A DNA stretch of 64,000 bases from Epiperipatus broadwayi (GCA_028023455.1 JAQFVV010012422.1:8045210-8109209), one strand, 5' to 3'. Shown: positions 35,274 to 46,699, counted from the first letter of the stretch. Notes: generated from the letters alone by a model not told the origin. A program made the numbers and translations.

Positions 35274-35465
35274 TTGCAAAAAAAGGCTTCTGCCACACAA
35301 GCTGCTCTGATGGCTCTGATTGCAGTTCAGCTAAATATAGAGTCTGCATTTGACTCTGTGTCTAGTCCCATTCTGATTGATATGCCAGATAACACTATCA
35401 TTCCAAATACTCTGCTTTACTTAATTATCAACTTATTGCAGAGCAGAGGTACATATCACTCTTAA
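35274..35465 (+). pseudogene. Reverse transcriptase, middle part
   Basis: Continues the RT after a stop/frameshift: MQKKASATQAALMALIAVQL corresponds to the family's GF-KGRSTTTAL segment, and NIESAFDSVSSPILID to the AFD-V block that carries the first catalytic Asp. The Asp of SAFDS is kept. The following LLQSRGTYHS matches the L-SR-Q segment before the SGVPQGS block, which is partly visible at 35500-35550 (ISQGSPLSILLFIFYI in another phase). Confidence 0.65.
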
Positions 35466-35559
35466 GGGGAAAAATTCACCTTCATTCACCCCTACACAAT
35501 CCATCTCCCAAGGCTCACCTCTCAGTATACTGCTCTTCATTTTCTACATAAATCCCATA

Positions 35560-35899
35560 TTAAAGCATATACAAAAGATTTTTAGACATCCAAATTATAC
35601 ATACTCATCAATACATTCCATGCATAGCATACATGGATGATGTCATTGACTTCCTGCCAGCTTATAAGCATCTCACCATGTTGCAAAGCATCTTCAATCA
35701 ATATAATGTCACATATAAACTTAGATTTAGCATGAGCAAAACAGACATGATTTATATACACCAACAAGCCAGACACTCAATTACTCCAGGGAAAGACATG
35801 GGCTCACTTACAATGAAGAACATCTTACAAAACAAGCTTAAGAAAATGCCACATGGATTACCAACTCCTCTCCAAAGCTTATCTCTTCCTTGGTGCTAA
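35560..35899 (+). pseudogene. Reverse transcriptase, catalytic YxDD part
   Basis: TAC-ATG-GAT-GAT at 35630-35641 gives YMDD, the catalytic box (family form YADD), followed by VIDFLPAYKHLTMLQSIFNQ and then KLRFSMSKTDMIYI, the family's L-FN--KT--M-- block. After this the frame drifts and stops at 35897. The YxDD and SKT blocks are intact, but the RT as a whole is split over three phases and cannot be made as one protein. Confidence 0.7.
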
Positions 35900-36443
35900 C
35901 ATTCACCTATTTAATATGCTCATAATGACTAAGATAACATATTATTTGCCTATTTGTTAAAATTTCAAAATCGTTTAATTCTAGCATCTCTCTTTGCAAT
36001 AAGCTATTATGGGGCAGGAGAACAGTTTAAATCTCAGTTAAAATATTTACTTGCCCACCCATTAATAGTGATCTGGACCTCCACAGCACCCAATTATTCT
36101 ATATCCAAAAACCCATAAATTCACAATTGTTCAAAAGTTCCCAGCATTATGATCACTGTTACAAGTAATCCCTCCTGATAGATATCTCCCTGTATCAGCT
36201 TCATTTCTCACCACACTTTGCCAATCAATCCTAACAGGATCCAACTGATCAACATTCTCCATGACTAAAAAATATACATATTGGCAAATATATGCTATAC
36301 TATATCCAGAAGCCAACAAAGATTATTTTTCTCCCAATAACTTGATATCAATATCAATAACAATCAGCTACTCTGCTCTTTTTAGAGCTGCCAATATCAT
36401 ATTTTTTCCAGTATTGCTGTCTATATAAAAATATAAATCCATT

Positions 36444-37097
36444 TTGCACATAGTGTCATGTGTCAGAAGAAACTCAACAACATCTCTTTCAGAAGTGTCA
36501 AACTCTCAACCAAATCAGGATTATTATGTTAAATACAGACAATCAGTTGAATCTATACAACAGCTAATTCAATCCTATCAGAAGATACACCTTCCCACAA
36601 CACCTGCTACAACTTACATTGGCAACAATACCAAAAAACACACAGCTACATTGATCAATAAGCTCCAACAAATCAAGGCACAGGACAACAATATTGCAAC
36701 CATCAGATATTTTGGCTGCCACTTGGTCACTACTAAAACAACCATCCAATCTATAATAGGTCATAATCCAACAATAGTCACATTGAGTAGCATTCAATGG
36801 TATTATCCATTATTCTCAACAAAACTCACTTTCACTAATTGCCTTCAACTCTATCACAATCAGACTACAGAATTTACTCCTCAATCTATTGCAATCTATG
36901 ACACCGTATGTAATTATGAATTGCCTTTGTTCTTTGTACAGCACCTGATTTTATGCTATATAAATTATAAATTACCTCCCCAGTATACTACAAGATTAAC
37001 AATTGAAAGAACAGAAATCAAGATTAATTTAGTGACTAAAAGTAACTTTCAATATGATGCGAGATTTTATAATTCTAGGTCATACATTTATCTATGA
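36444..37097 (+). CDS. Unidentified 217-codon frame at the 3' side of the non-LTR element
   Basis: Open from ATG at 36444 to TGA at 37095-37097 while the RT upstream is broken. The protein is Thr/Gln/Asn/Ile/Ser-rich and shows no motif I can name. Composition (C-rich, G-poor coding strand) matches the RT fragments, so it is most likely the C-terminal region of ORF2 rather than a host gene. Only ~240 bp separate its end from the element's 3' tail. It lacks the usual R-N-R--FF--R---WN-LP block seen in Jockey/CR1 C-termini, so either it has diverged or the 3' part belongs to a different family. Whether it is expressed is unknown. Confidence 0.35.
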   Translation: MHIVSCVRRNSTTSLSEVSNSQPNQDYYVKYRQSVESIQQLIQSYQKIHLPTTPATTYIGNNTKKHTATLINKLQQIKAQDNNIATIRYFGCHLVTTKTTIQSIIGHNPTIVTLSSIQWYYPLFSTKLTFTNCLQLYHNQTTEFTPQSIAIYDTVCNYELPLFFVQHLILCYINYKLPPQYTTRLTIERTEIKINLVTKSNFQYDARFYNSRSYIYL

Positions 37098-37309
37098 AAT
37101 TGAGTTTTATATTGAACTGTTTTTTAAGACTTTTATGATTAAACTTGATATCCATCTCTGTATATTAAAACTAGTAGCAGCATTTGTAAAAAAAATATGC
37201 CTTGAAACCTGATTATTGTAACGCTTGAAATTAATTCATATAAAAACTTGTACAATATGATTGCACTTGTAACTCTTATAATCAATGTTATGTAATCCTA
37301 TGTAACCTA

Positions 37310-37447
37310 AAGGATTAATAAAGATTATTGTTGAAACATAACAACAACAACAACAATAACAACAACAATACCAATAATAATAATAATAATAATGTGTATA
37401 ACATACAACCAATGTAACCAATTAATGTTTAATAAAGTTACCTTTGA
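37310..37447 (+). repeat. Tandemly duplicated LINE 3' end with CAA/TAA tails
   Basis: The terminus TATGTAACCTAAAGGATTAA...AAAGATTATTGTTGAAA plus a CAA/TAA tail (37343-37393) is followed by a second, diverged terminus CAATGTAACCAATTAATG...TAATAAAGTTACCTTTGAA and its own TAA tail starting at 37448. Repeated 3' ends of this kind are known in LINEs with microsatellite tails. Confidence 0.6.
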
Positions 37448-37507
37448 ATAATAATAATAATAGTAATAATAATAATAATAATAATAATTATTATTATTAT
37501 TATTATT
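37448..37507. repeat. (AAT)n(ATT)n palindromic microsatellite
   Basis: AAT units run into ATT units at about 37486, giving a perfect self-complementary tract. It is best read as the meeting point of the tails of two oppositely oriented retrotransposons. Confidence 0.85.
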
Positions 37508-37942
37508 GAATTCATTTATTTAAGTGCTAAACAACAGCATATAGCCAATTACAGTTTGCACATTAAAAAATAAAAGGAATAAACATAATGCATATAACAT
37601 AATAAAAGGAAATAACAAACAAAAAAGTAAAAATAAATATATAAATAAATTTGAATTAATCAGCAATGACATTTGAATTTAATAATATTACACAATTGCT
37701 TATAACCTAAATTAAAATGAGTAGTATTACTACAAATCTGATTGTACAAAGAGAGTAGCCTGAATAAAGAAAAAATTGACATTAGAACGACAAGTTTGCA
37801 TATAACAGACAAAAGCAGACCGATTATCATGCTTATAAGATCTAATTATAATAGTTGAAATTATGGGATAGAATAAATTGTTAATTAATAATTTTATAAA
37901 GATAGAAATTAAATAACATTGGCAGTGATATTTAAGATAAAG

Positions 37943-37945
<3 letters not shown>
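37508..37945 (-). mobile_element. 3' end of a second non-LTR retrotransposon (minus strand)
   Basis: On the minus strand it ends GCACTTAAATAAATGAATTC followed by AAT units, a normal LINE 3' terminus. Upstream a frame near 37860-37745 reads IRSYKHDNRSAFVCYMQTCR, then SNVNFFFIQATLFVQSDL before a stop. This resembles the R--H---L-----CRTN-R--FF-Q----WN-LP block at the ORF2 C-terminus of Jockey/CR1-like elements, with decay. The 5' side stops at a TAA/TGA microsatellite at 37946. Confidence 0.5.
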
Positions 37946-37997
<52 letters not shown>

Positions 37998-38042
37998 TGA
38001 TGATGATGATGATAATAACAGCAACAGCAATAACAATAATAA
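37946..38042. repeat. (TAA)n(TGA)n(CAG/CAA)n microsatellite
   Basis: About 17 TAA/AAT units, six TGA-type units, then AACAGCAACAGCAATAACAA. Confidence 0.9.
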
Positions 38043-38044
38043 AT

Positions 38045-40120
38045 TAATAATGATAATTTATAAATAATTGGTTTATTTTTGGAGATGTTTCATTTGTAGA
38101 ACAATTTCATTATTTTACTAGAAGTTGCATTAGAAAATTTTGAAAAAGTCTGATAACTTAAAGAAATTAAAACTAGTTAAGCCAGGGAATAAATTATGCA
38201 TATATACTTATTACAAACCATTAAATCTGAAAAATTGCAGGATAAATACAAAATGGTATGTATTATATATTAAGAGCAAATTTGAAAATCATTGAAAATC
38301 TACTAATAACAATATTAAAAAAGTCTAACAAGATTCAAATTATTTTTTCTTAGTACATATCTAATGATTAAGTGCATATTGTATGTAAATAAACAATTAT
38401 TTTAAAATTGTTTTTTAATACGCAGTTTTGGTTAATTAACTAAATGTGTTAGGGAGAGGGAGAAAATATATTCAGAATGAAATGTTGTTTAAAAGATATT
38501 TAACAGTAACAGCTTCTTCCTTAAAGTCAATTCAAGAACATTATTTATACATATGCTTTTGGTCTAAGAATTGAACTCATCGGTAATTATGACTACTATA
38601 TCTTATTTCAAAATTATCCTGATGGAGATTCCATGTGAATTGGAAAATAAAAGCCATCTAGATAGGGGTATTTGCTTAGGAAGTAATTTTAAACACTTTC
38701 TGCTAAAATAAAAATAACCCGATTTGAAAAATAAAGAAATTAGGAATTTGAAAGAAATATAACAACAATATGATTATAACGAAGAAGCATTGAAACTTGA
38801 AAGAAATTGTTGCTTCTGGCTAATCAAAAAAATATTTTAATGATAATGATTTGGGCCTTAAATTCAGTTTCAAAAAAAAAAAAACAAATAACTTTAAATC
38901 TGAAGTTAAGAACAAAATCAAAATATGGATTAAACTTTATCTCTAATTCTATATTTAGTTTTTTTCCCAATATTCCCAATGTCATAAGATTCTTTTGAAA
39001 TTGTGTGAGATTCGAAGACATTATCGTTATTTTTGAGAGATCAACTTTCCCAATAATTATTCAAAGTGGATGAAAAATATCAGGTTATGATTAAATAATC
39101 ATTCGCGTAAAATGCTGTCATCTCCTACTAAAATTTAAATATCAAAAATTTTGTAACATATTAAGATTGAATTTAGATATTTCGATACAAAAGTTATTGT
39201 TTATCTAAGCAATAAAAAGTTTTAATTATGTTGCTTTTTATTGTAACAGCATTTTCCATGAAAAAATTAATTAAATTTTTTATTCCCTATTAAAATATAT
39301 TTTTCCATGATCCATAACCGAAGACGAAGGATGTAGACATTCAACTTTGTCCTTGAAATGACAAATGATAATAGACATTCAAATTGATGAACTAATAGAA
39401 TTGCTTCGCGGTTTGATTGTAAAAAAAGGTTAAGTAAGCAAAACTACAACCGTATTAAATTAATCTACAAATGTAAAGAACTATATTAGTTTGTAGAAAT
39501 ATATATTTACTTTCAAATATTTTAAATGTGTGTTTAGAAAACGGAAAGTAGTTATGCTCACAAATGTACACACGTATATGAACCTAAACGTAATTATATT
39601 GTTACTTTGGACTAGAATTGGAACCATTCATTTTTTTATCCTATAATAAATAAAAGTATTAAATTTTTTTTGTATAGACAACTTTATCAATAATTTTTTA
39701 TCGGCTTTCTATTTTTCTCTCATTTGCTGAAACAATGAAAGACCTCTCCAAAATATTTCGTAGACATTATATATATATTCTCAATATGAAGATAGAGTAT
39801 CAACATGGTATACATCTGGCTAAAATACCGAGATAAAACATCATAATATTAAATGTAGTTTAATTTAATACAGAAATTAGTTACAAAGAATGAGATATTT
39901 ATCTAGAAGTAATATAAGAGAATATACTAATCAAAACACTATACATATTACAAATGGTTATCTTCTCATACAAATAACGAGGAAGCTTATAGAAACGATA
40001 TGCTTCTGTTTCTGAACTATCCGAATTTTGATATTCCAGGCCTTTTTTTTATTCTATTTGTTGTATGCTTCGAAGAAAATGTTATTGTAAGATATATATA
40101 TACTAATTAACTAGTATATA
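38045..40120. other. Unassigned AT-rich DNA, ~2 kb
   Basis: No feature supported. The antiparallel frames at 38807-39021 are composition-driven. Confidence 0.4.
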
Positions 40121-40123
40121 TAT

Positions 40124-40392
40124 ATAATAACAATAAAAATAATAAATATAATGGTAATTATTATAAACAGTCTTTCAATCTGCAGAAGTATTTTAGTTAA
40201 TTCCTTAACCCTCCTTAACTGCTCTTAAATTAAAAAAAAAATGTAACGGAGCAAACGTCATCAACTCAAATCTCATATATATAATGGCAGTTGAGAAGAG
40301 TCAAGGAATTAACTGAAAGTACTTCTGCAGATTGGAAGACTATATATTATAAATAATTATCATTGTATTTATTACTTATATTGTTATTACAA
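40124..40392. mobile_element. Inverted-repeat element, ~105 bp arms
   Basis: Left arm 40124-40228 (ATAACAATAAAAATAATAAA, CTTTCAATCTGCAGAAGTAT, GTTAATTCCTTAACCC) is complementary to 40283-40392 (GTCAAGGAATTAAC, AGTACTTCTGCAGATTGGAA, TTGTTATTAC). The ~55 bp loop contains a poly(A) run and AACGGAGCAAACGTCATC. Not seen elsewhere in the window. Confidence 0.75.
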
Positions 40393-40394
40393 TA

Positions 40395-42410
40395 TTTTTT
40401 AATTAATGACATTTTATTTATATATATACTAAACTATTAATTAAAAATCTTTGATATATAAATATTAATAAACAGAATATCTTATTACAAATAAATTTAT
40501 ATATGATGAAAATCATGTTTAAAGAACAATTTAATCCAAAAAAAAAAAAAATCCAGTCTATTAATTAAAAGAAGGATTAGCTGTTAATGTATAACAACAT
40601 AATATAAAACAAACAGATAAAAGCTGATTCCCAACCAATTGGTGTAGAGATTCTAAAAAGTCATGGCAGCAAGAATATAAGAATGAAAACAAAAGCCTCC
40701 AACATTGGTAGGGACCTATTATTTGATATAGCAATGTTACAAAAGACTCAGATGAGCCATCATGAAGTTGAAGAATGCATTAGCAAAAAAAATAAAATAT
40801 TTTGCATTTAATAAATCATCTTTGAAAATTTATAAGATAAAGCTTTCTAGAGTTATAGAATCACAAAAACAGTTTAGCTTAAAGTTGAACAAATTTAAAT
40901 GAGAAAGTAAAAAGAATATTCAGAAAAGATGCACTTAATCATGTAAGAGATTTTACTACTCTACCATGTAGCTCCAATTTTATGGTGGAAGAATAAATTA
41001 CCATTAAGGAAGTGCAAACTGACAGCAAAAAATCATCAATAAAATGATTGTTATTTGGTTAGTATTTCTGAATTTTATCAATTTGCCTTAGCAAAAATAA
41101 TCAATAGCTACTTCTTGTATTAACAAATATTTATTTCTTAAAATTTACCAAAAAGAAGCACCTTGCAGTAATAATCAATAATCATAGATACAAGACTATT
41201 AACTCTAAAAAATGATGATCACTATTACCTAGAACTAATGTTTTGAACTGAGAAATAATTTCTGTACAAAGCTTAGCTTTAATTCAGATTTTCTATTTAG
41301 AGAGGAAGGGATTCAATCCAATTGCTATTTTAAGAAGAGCATAGTCTTTAGGCTTGGAAAAAACGACTACTTTATTATACCAATTGAAGATGACTCAGAT
41401 GGTTGTCCCAAATGTGTTGGCTTCTTGTTTATTTTTTCCATAAGTAATGACGAGCATTACTTTCTGCTAATTACTTATCTTTAAATAAGTTGGGTAGAGT
41501 GATAGGCTACTACAAACTAACACAGACAATCCCTTGATTTAATACCCAGTTTTATAGACAATCTGTCTTCAATAGAGATTTTAAAATATATAATACGTAG
41601 CGCTACGCCTAGCCTTTAAAATCTCGAAAGCACTAAAAGCAGACTTTTATATTTCATATGAATTGTTGCCCTACTGAGCCTGTCAAACTCCAGTTGACTG
41701 AGAACCGTGGATGTTACTATTGTCTTTTTAAAATCTATAAAAGTTAATATGATCGTAACATATACATTTTAAACTTAGCATTTTAAGCAAAAAATTTGGA
41801 TATTACGTTCGTTATTATTATTATTACAACTATTATTATTAATGATATCATGTATAGCTTTTACTAATGAAGAATAACCTATTTTTGTCTGTCTTTTTTT
41901 TTTCCTTAAGAAGGAAGGTCGTCATCTTATCAAGATTAATTTCTTTAATTTTTATTTTGATGTTGAGTATTTCAATTTTGCGTGTGTGCTAATTAGCTAT
42001 TTACATTCTTTTACCAATTTCACTTATTTCTATGTTCTAGTTTAATCTAAAATACCCCACCCACGCGCACGCACGAAATGTTGACATAAACATATTTCAG
42101 TTAGATTTTGTTTGAATACAAAGTAAATATAAGAGCTATATTAAGAATCGCTTATTTTAGGTTCAAACTTCAATCATAATTTAATAGTACAGGTGTAAAA
42201 TTATCTTATAAAAGAATAAAAAGGAATGAGACAAAAAATAAGTGGATCATAGATAAATTGAAAGAAAATATTAAAAAAAAAATCAGTTAAGTATTAATTA
42301 GCTGATTGTTGATAAAATAATGCAAATAGAAGTTATTCAAATAACATTTGAAAGATTGGATAACAAACACCGTAGCTGGATTATAGTAATGATATATTGA
42401 CCTGGAAAAT
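40395..42410. other. Unassigned AT-rich DNA, ~2 kb
   Basis: No repeat or gene recognised. 40620-40790 reads TDSQPIGVEILKSHGSKNIR and onward for about 60 codons in one plus frame (KASNIGRDLLFDIAML), which is protein-like but without a known family and with no start or splice context. Confidence 0.3.
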
Positions 42411-42414
42411 CATA

Positions 42415-42512
42415 AGAATTTAAAGCACCAGAAGTTACTGAGGAGGGCTGAGATCTGACACAGCGTTCCAGAGACAACCATTCTATCACTGTACCACACC
42501 AAGCAGGTAGTC
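42415..42512 (-). mobile_element. tRNA-like SINE, second family, copy 1
   Basis: On the minus strand: CTTGGTGTGGTACAGTGATAG (A-box-like), GAATGGTTGTCTCTGGAACG, GTCAGATCTCAG, then AGTAACTTCTGGTGCTTTAA. It shares CAGTGATAG and ACTTC(T/C)GGTGCT in the same order with 60330-60415. The B box is degenerate. Confidence 0.45.
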
Positions 42513-42529
42513 AAGAGATTGTTAAAAAA

Positions 42530-43092
42530 AAAAGAAGAAAGAAACATAGAATTTGGGTTAGCAATGAAATTATAAATATAATGAGAGAGTAAAAAAAAAA
42601 AAAAATCCTTAGATTAAAATATTTTTAGAAGTTTAATACTGGCATAAGTTTTTAAACTAAGAACATGATTATAAAGACAATAAAGAGTGATAGCAAAATT
42701 ACAAAGAAAATGTAAGTTTGAGTAGTATAAAATGGTTTGGATGTTAAAAATAAAATCACAGGGAACAGCATATAATTGATGACAGAAATTATAAATTATT
42801 AGTAAAGAAAACTAAAAAAATGCAGAAATATACAATGGATTTATGTGATAGAACAAGCTGAATTTATGTTACGCTGGGGAAAAAACAAATAGATAATGAA
42901 GATATAGATTATGCCACAATTAGAAAGAGTGATAAAGGCTTTAAATGAATTTTTTTTCCTTTTTTTTAAAAAAGTAAAGTTCAATGAATCGATGAGAATC
43001 CATTCAGTTATTAAAAATTTCAAGGGAAAAGAATCTGAAGAATTAGTAGATACAGTATTTTTAATAAAACTAATAGTGCCCCAGATTAATTA
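42530..43092 (+). pseudogene. Possible decayed non-LTR ORF2 segment (pre-RT region)
   Basis: In shifting plus frames the order IWVSNEIINIMRE, then NMIIKTIKSDSKITKKM, then IIDDRNYKLLVKKTKKMQKY resembles the endonuclease-to-RT linker of RTE/CR1-like proteins (W-T-EI--LM--R; I-K-CR-AK; I-D--G-LL--E). Several stops and an A-rich insertion break it. The 60-codon frame 42911-43093 would follow. The match is by eye and weak. Confidence 0.3.
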
Positions 43093-43112
43093 GGTCTATA
43101 AATATAAATTTA

Positions 43113-43283
43113 TTGAAAGCAATTAACAAAGAAAACAAACCAATATCTATAACAATCAACCATCTCAATCTGTTGTCAAGACAACATCCTTTATTGTTAA
43201 TAGGAGGTTGCCTTGACAACAGATTCAGATTGTTGATTGTTATTGATATTGATCTGTTTTAAGTGTTGACTGCTTTTAATGAA
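43113..43283. mobile_element. R4 MITE-like element, complete palindrome
   Basis: Arms GAAAGCAATTAACAAAG...ATAACAATCAACCATCTCAA and their complement to CTTAAAACAG/AGTGTTGACTGCTTTTAATG meet near 43197. Each arm holds an X-box-like palindrome, GTTGTCAAGACAAC (43172-43185) and GTTGCCTTGACAAC (43207-43220). Confidence 0.75.
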
Positions 43284-43447
43284 TTTAGTATTTTTAATGT
43301 AATATATGACCACCAGGGTCATTATTATCAAGGTGAAAAAATTTTATACTTGCCAAATACAAATACCAGGTTAAAATATATTTAGGAATAACTTTCTATT
43401 TGATTGAAAATTCATTCTTTCTATCAAAAGCATTGCCAGCGCCTGAT

Positions 43448-43880
43448 TTGATTTTATTTACAAGATTTTCAAAAAGACTCATTATTTAATAGACTGAATT
43501 TGCAAAGCACTTTAATTATTAAATTGCCTAACTTTTTTTTTCTTGATTTTGAATCTCATATCTAAATAGGCTTAATCTTTTATTAATTTAATTATTTAAA
43601 ATCTAATTCTTAATTAAATTGTTTTGCTATATGTTTTATAAAGGATAAGAAAGTTTATGATTTATATAATTTACCAGTTTTTCTTAAATTTTAAACATTT
43701 TTTTAAACAAAAACCTATGACATTATTTAATACTGCTTTATAATATATTTAATAATTTTAACATTTGAATATATATATTATTACATTTAATACCATTTTT
43801 TACTTTTGAACTGCTATATTTAGCAATCCCTACAACTCTGAATCAACTTACAACTATGTGGAAGACCCCATGGCTGATAG
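43448..43880. repeat. Diverged long direct repeat, left copy
   Basis: Parallels 48365-48755 for ~380 bp: TTTAATTATTAAATTG, CTTAATCTTTTATTAATTT, GATTTATATAATTTACCAG, ATTTAATAATTTTAACATTT, and ACAACTCTGAATCAACTTAC followed by ATGTGGAAGACCCCATGG. Its first 40 bp also parallel 47582-47620, so ~740 bp present in the right copy is missing here. It could be an LTR pair of an old retrotransposon. Confidence 0.55.
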
Positions 43881-43899
43881 TGAAATGAATAAGATGTTC

Positions 43900-45330
43900 A
43901 TTTCAAATTCTCAAACTTAAAAAAAAAACCCAACAAAAATGATGGACTTATCTTAATGTCTTGTCCATTTGGCATTTTATAAGCTTTTTATCTAACTTAC
44001 TGATATATTATTTAATATTTTCTTATTCCCTTCTTGATGAAATCTAATGGTTGGTTAGCCATATTGAATTGACTTACTTCTCTATATTTATTCTAAATAA
44101 TAATTTTCTAAGGATGATACTTTATTCATTTTTAGTCTCTTTTTAAAATTTTTAGAGATAATACATGCATATGCTCTTCTGATTTTTCTGTTTTTTTTCT
44201 ACATCTCTCATCATATCAATCTTGAATTTTACAATTTGTATGTTCAGATTGTCTTCTATTGCTTGACTGTAAAGCTTTAACATAACTTCCACTTCTGAAC
44301 TGTACTGATCTATTTGATGCACCATAATTCTTTATCTTCTTGCTGCTTAATGTGATTTACATATATATTCTGAGGCAGGATGTGTAATTCTTTTGTCACT
44401 ATTTCAGGTATATCATTCATTTCTTGTTTTTGTTTACTTTTGTTTTCTTGAGATTTAGTCATTTCAACCTTGAACTCCTAGAATTTCGTTACCAGAGCAT
44501 CATGCAGGTTTTTTGAACTTTTTGTAAGTATCTTTTTAATTTTTCAGAATTTCACCCTGCATATTCTTTATTTCTTCATTTACCTATATGTGATTTATTT
44601 CTATACTTTTCTTTATTTGATCCATCTGTCCATCAATCTTTGCTTCATCTCATTCTGCCATTTTTCTAGTTTTTGGTCTAATTTTTCTATTTTTGATCAA
44701 AATGTTTTTTCTTTGTTAATTCCTTCTGTTTTTGTCCATTTTCCATCCTCATTGCCATTTGCTTTGACACAATTTTTATGTTTTAATTCATTTGCTTTCC
44801 ATTTTCTAACTTTTTTCAAGATATTTCATCTGCATTTGTATTTATAAAACCTTGTTTCATCGGCTTTTGCATCTTTAAATTCCTTTGCTTTAGCCCATTT
44901 TCCATTTTCTTCAATACTATGAGCATCTGCATCATATCTAATTGTGATATTACCACACTCTTTTCAGGATTTTTTTTTCTCTTCATTCATATGATTTTGC
45001 TCCATTTGTTTATATATGTCATTATCTGGATCAACACTTTTCATATAATAAATCTCAATATCATCTTCTTTCTTTATGCTTATTTCTAAAATTTCTTCTG
45101 CAATTATTTCCTGATCTTCTTTATTTATCTCATTTCTTGATCTGCAAATTTTCTTTCATATGCAATAAACTCATTATTTTCAATCTATTTATAACTAAAT
45201 TCACCACTACTGCACTATGTTATCCCCTGTATCATCTTGGAACTTGACAAATACTTGAATGCCATTATCTGTTGATAACTTCATCTTTGTTTAGATATTT
45301 GTTTTATAATGTAATTATCATATGCAGAAA
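43900..45330 (-). pseudogene. Decayed coiled-coil coding region (gag-like?), minus strand
   Basis: Read on the minus strand the region is Lys/Glu/Gln/Asn/Met-rich in short frames broken by stops, for example MKQRLMDRWIK-like, KMENGLKQRNLKMQKPMKQ, RMENGQKQKELTKKK and NEEIKNMQGEILKN. The word K/RMENG(L/Q)KQ recurs at ~150-200 bp spacing, suggesting an old internally repeated coiled-coil protein such as a retrotransposon Gag. Neighbouring AT-rich DNA does not show this bias. No protease, RT or integrase is visible. The plus-strand frame at 44590-44847 is its shadow. Confidence 0.35.
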
Positions 45331-46165
45331 AAAAACATTGCTTGGTCACCCATGTAATTCATCCAAATCAGCCAAAGGCCCACCATGGGTGGCCAAAAAT
45401 TTACAAATAGAACTTATAATGAAATGAACATAAAGTTATATGGAAGTATAACTTTATGTAAGGAATAAATATGCAGACCAACAAATATTACATATAAAGA
45501 TGTTAGCATACTCTTTAAGCCAATAACAAAACTATAGTTCATTACAAAATACTACAATTACCAAACATATATATATATATTTCCAATAAAACTGTTTTTT
45601 AAATCTTTTTCCTTTTCATTTTTTTTTAGTTCACACACATGGTGGAAAAGAATAGTTATTTATAAAGTGCTAGCAGTTTATGCTGATTAATTTTAAAACA
45701 TTAATCTTTCAATTAAATCTCACAATACAATTTATGTTATTTTTTTAATGATTGAGTACTTTGCCACAGAGTAAATCCCTGGCCTCTAATAAATCTCAAA
45801 TATAATAATATGTATGATTGATCTCAATAATATTATTCATTTATTTATATCATAAGTTTAATGGCACAGTTACACACATATACTCTAATATGGAATAATT
45901 TTAATCGATATGCTTTTCTTAAAAAAGTTAAATCCAGGGAGCGACTATTTTAGGTCTGAATTTCAACACCCTAATTATGAGAGTTGGTTCTTTGAATACA
46001 ACATTTATTAACTATTAATACTTCTTAATTAAGTGAGGTAGACCTTTAGCTCTGATCCCAAATTTTTATAACAAAGCTGTAAATAAATCCACCATATAGA
46101 CAAACTGTATAGCAAACCATTACATAATAAGTTCTAACATACATCAAATTTAACTCACAGCCATT
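45331..46165. other. Unassigned AT-rich DNA
   Basis: No feature supported apart from a short AT run at about 45568-45580. Confidence 0.4.
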
Positions 46166-46170
46166 AATAC

Positions 46171-46362
46171 AAAAATTTAAGATCGTTTGCTTATTTAAAA
46201 ATTTCACGCTCTGTGTTTGAGTAGGTCTGTATTTCAATATTTAACATCGTTTAGCATACAACCTTAAAGTGGTATCATTTTAAGGTTTGCTATTATTGAG
46301 ATATAGATCTTTAAACAGAGGGCATTACTGGATATTTGTAATTGTATAATGGTTTGTATATT
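46171..46362. repeat. 192 bp direct repeat, copy 1
   Basis: Identical to 46491-46682 except for A at 46324 versus G at 46644. Both begin AAAAATTTAAGATCGTTTGC and end AATGGTTTGTATATT. Confidence 0.95.
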
Positions 46363-46490
46363 TTCTATAATTATTTCAGTTAGTGTTAACAGTAACTTTC
46401 TTTTCATTTATAGTTTGGGAGGAATTTAAAGATTAAAATCTAATGTTTAGTTTGTCTTTAATAACTTTGTAAACTTGTTAGTTTATTAGC

Positions 46491-46682
46491 AAAAATTTAA
46501 GATCGTTTGCTTATTTAAAAATTTCACGCTCTGTGTTTGAGTAGGTCTGTATTTCAATATTTAACATCGTTTAGCATACAACCTTAAAGTGGTATCATTT
46601 TAAGGTTTGCTATTATTGAGATATAGATCTTTAAACAGAGGGCGTTACTGGATATTTGTAATTGTATAATGGTTTGTATATT
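46491..46682. repeat. 192 bp direct repeat, copy 2
   Basis: Offset exactly 320 bp from copy 1, with a 128 bp unrelated spacer. One mismatch in 192 means a recent duplication or gene-conversion event. Confidence 0.95.
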
Positions 46683-46699
46683 ATATATATATATATACA

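Larger units (their letters stand above)
34620..37340 (+). mobile_element. Decayed Jockey/CR1-like non-LTR retrotransposon
   Basis: About 2.7 kb with a marked excess of C over G on the plus strand, unlike its surroundings. It contains a broken reverse transcriptase (34799-35900), a further degenerate stretch (35900-36440), an intact 217-codon frame (36444-37097), a 3' UTR ending CTAAAGGATTAATAAAGATT, and a CAA/TAA-type tail. The apurinic endonuclease and ORF1 are missing, so the copy is 5'-truncated. Clade is judged from RT motifs and the AATAAA-plus-microsatellite tail only. Confidence 0.7.

Noticed and set aside
37236-37421. 61-codon minus frame with Tyr/Cys runs
   Set aside because: Read-through of the CAA/TAA tail of the LINE.
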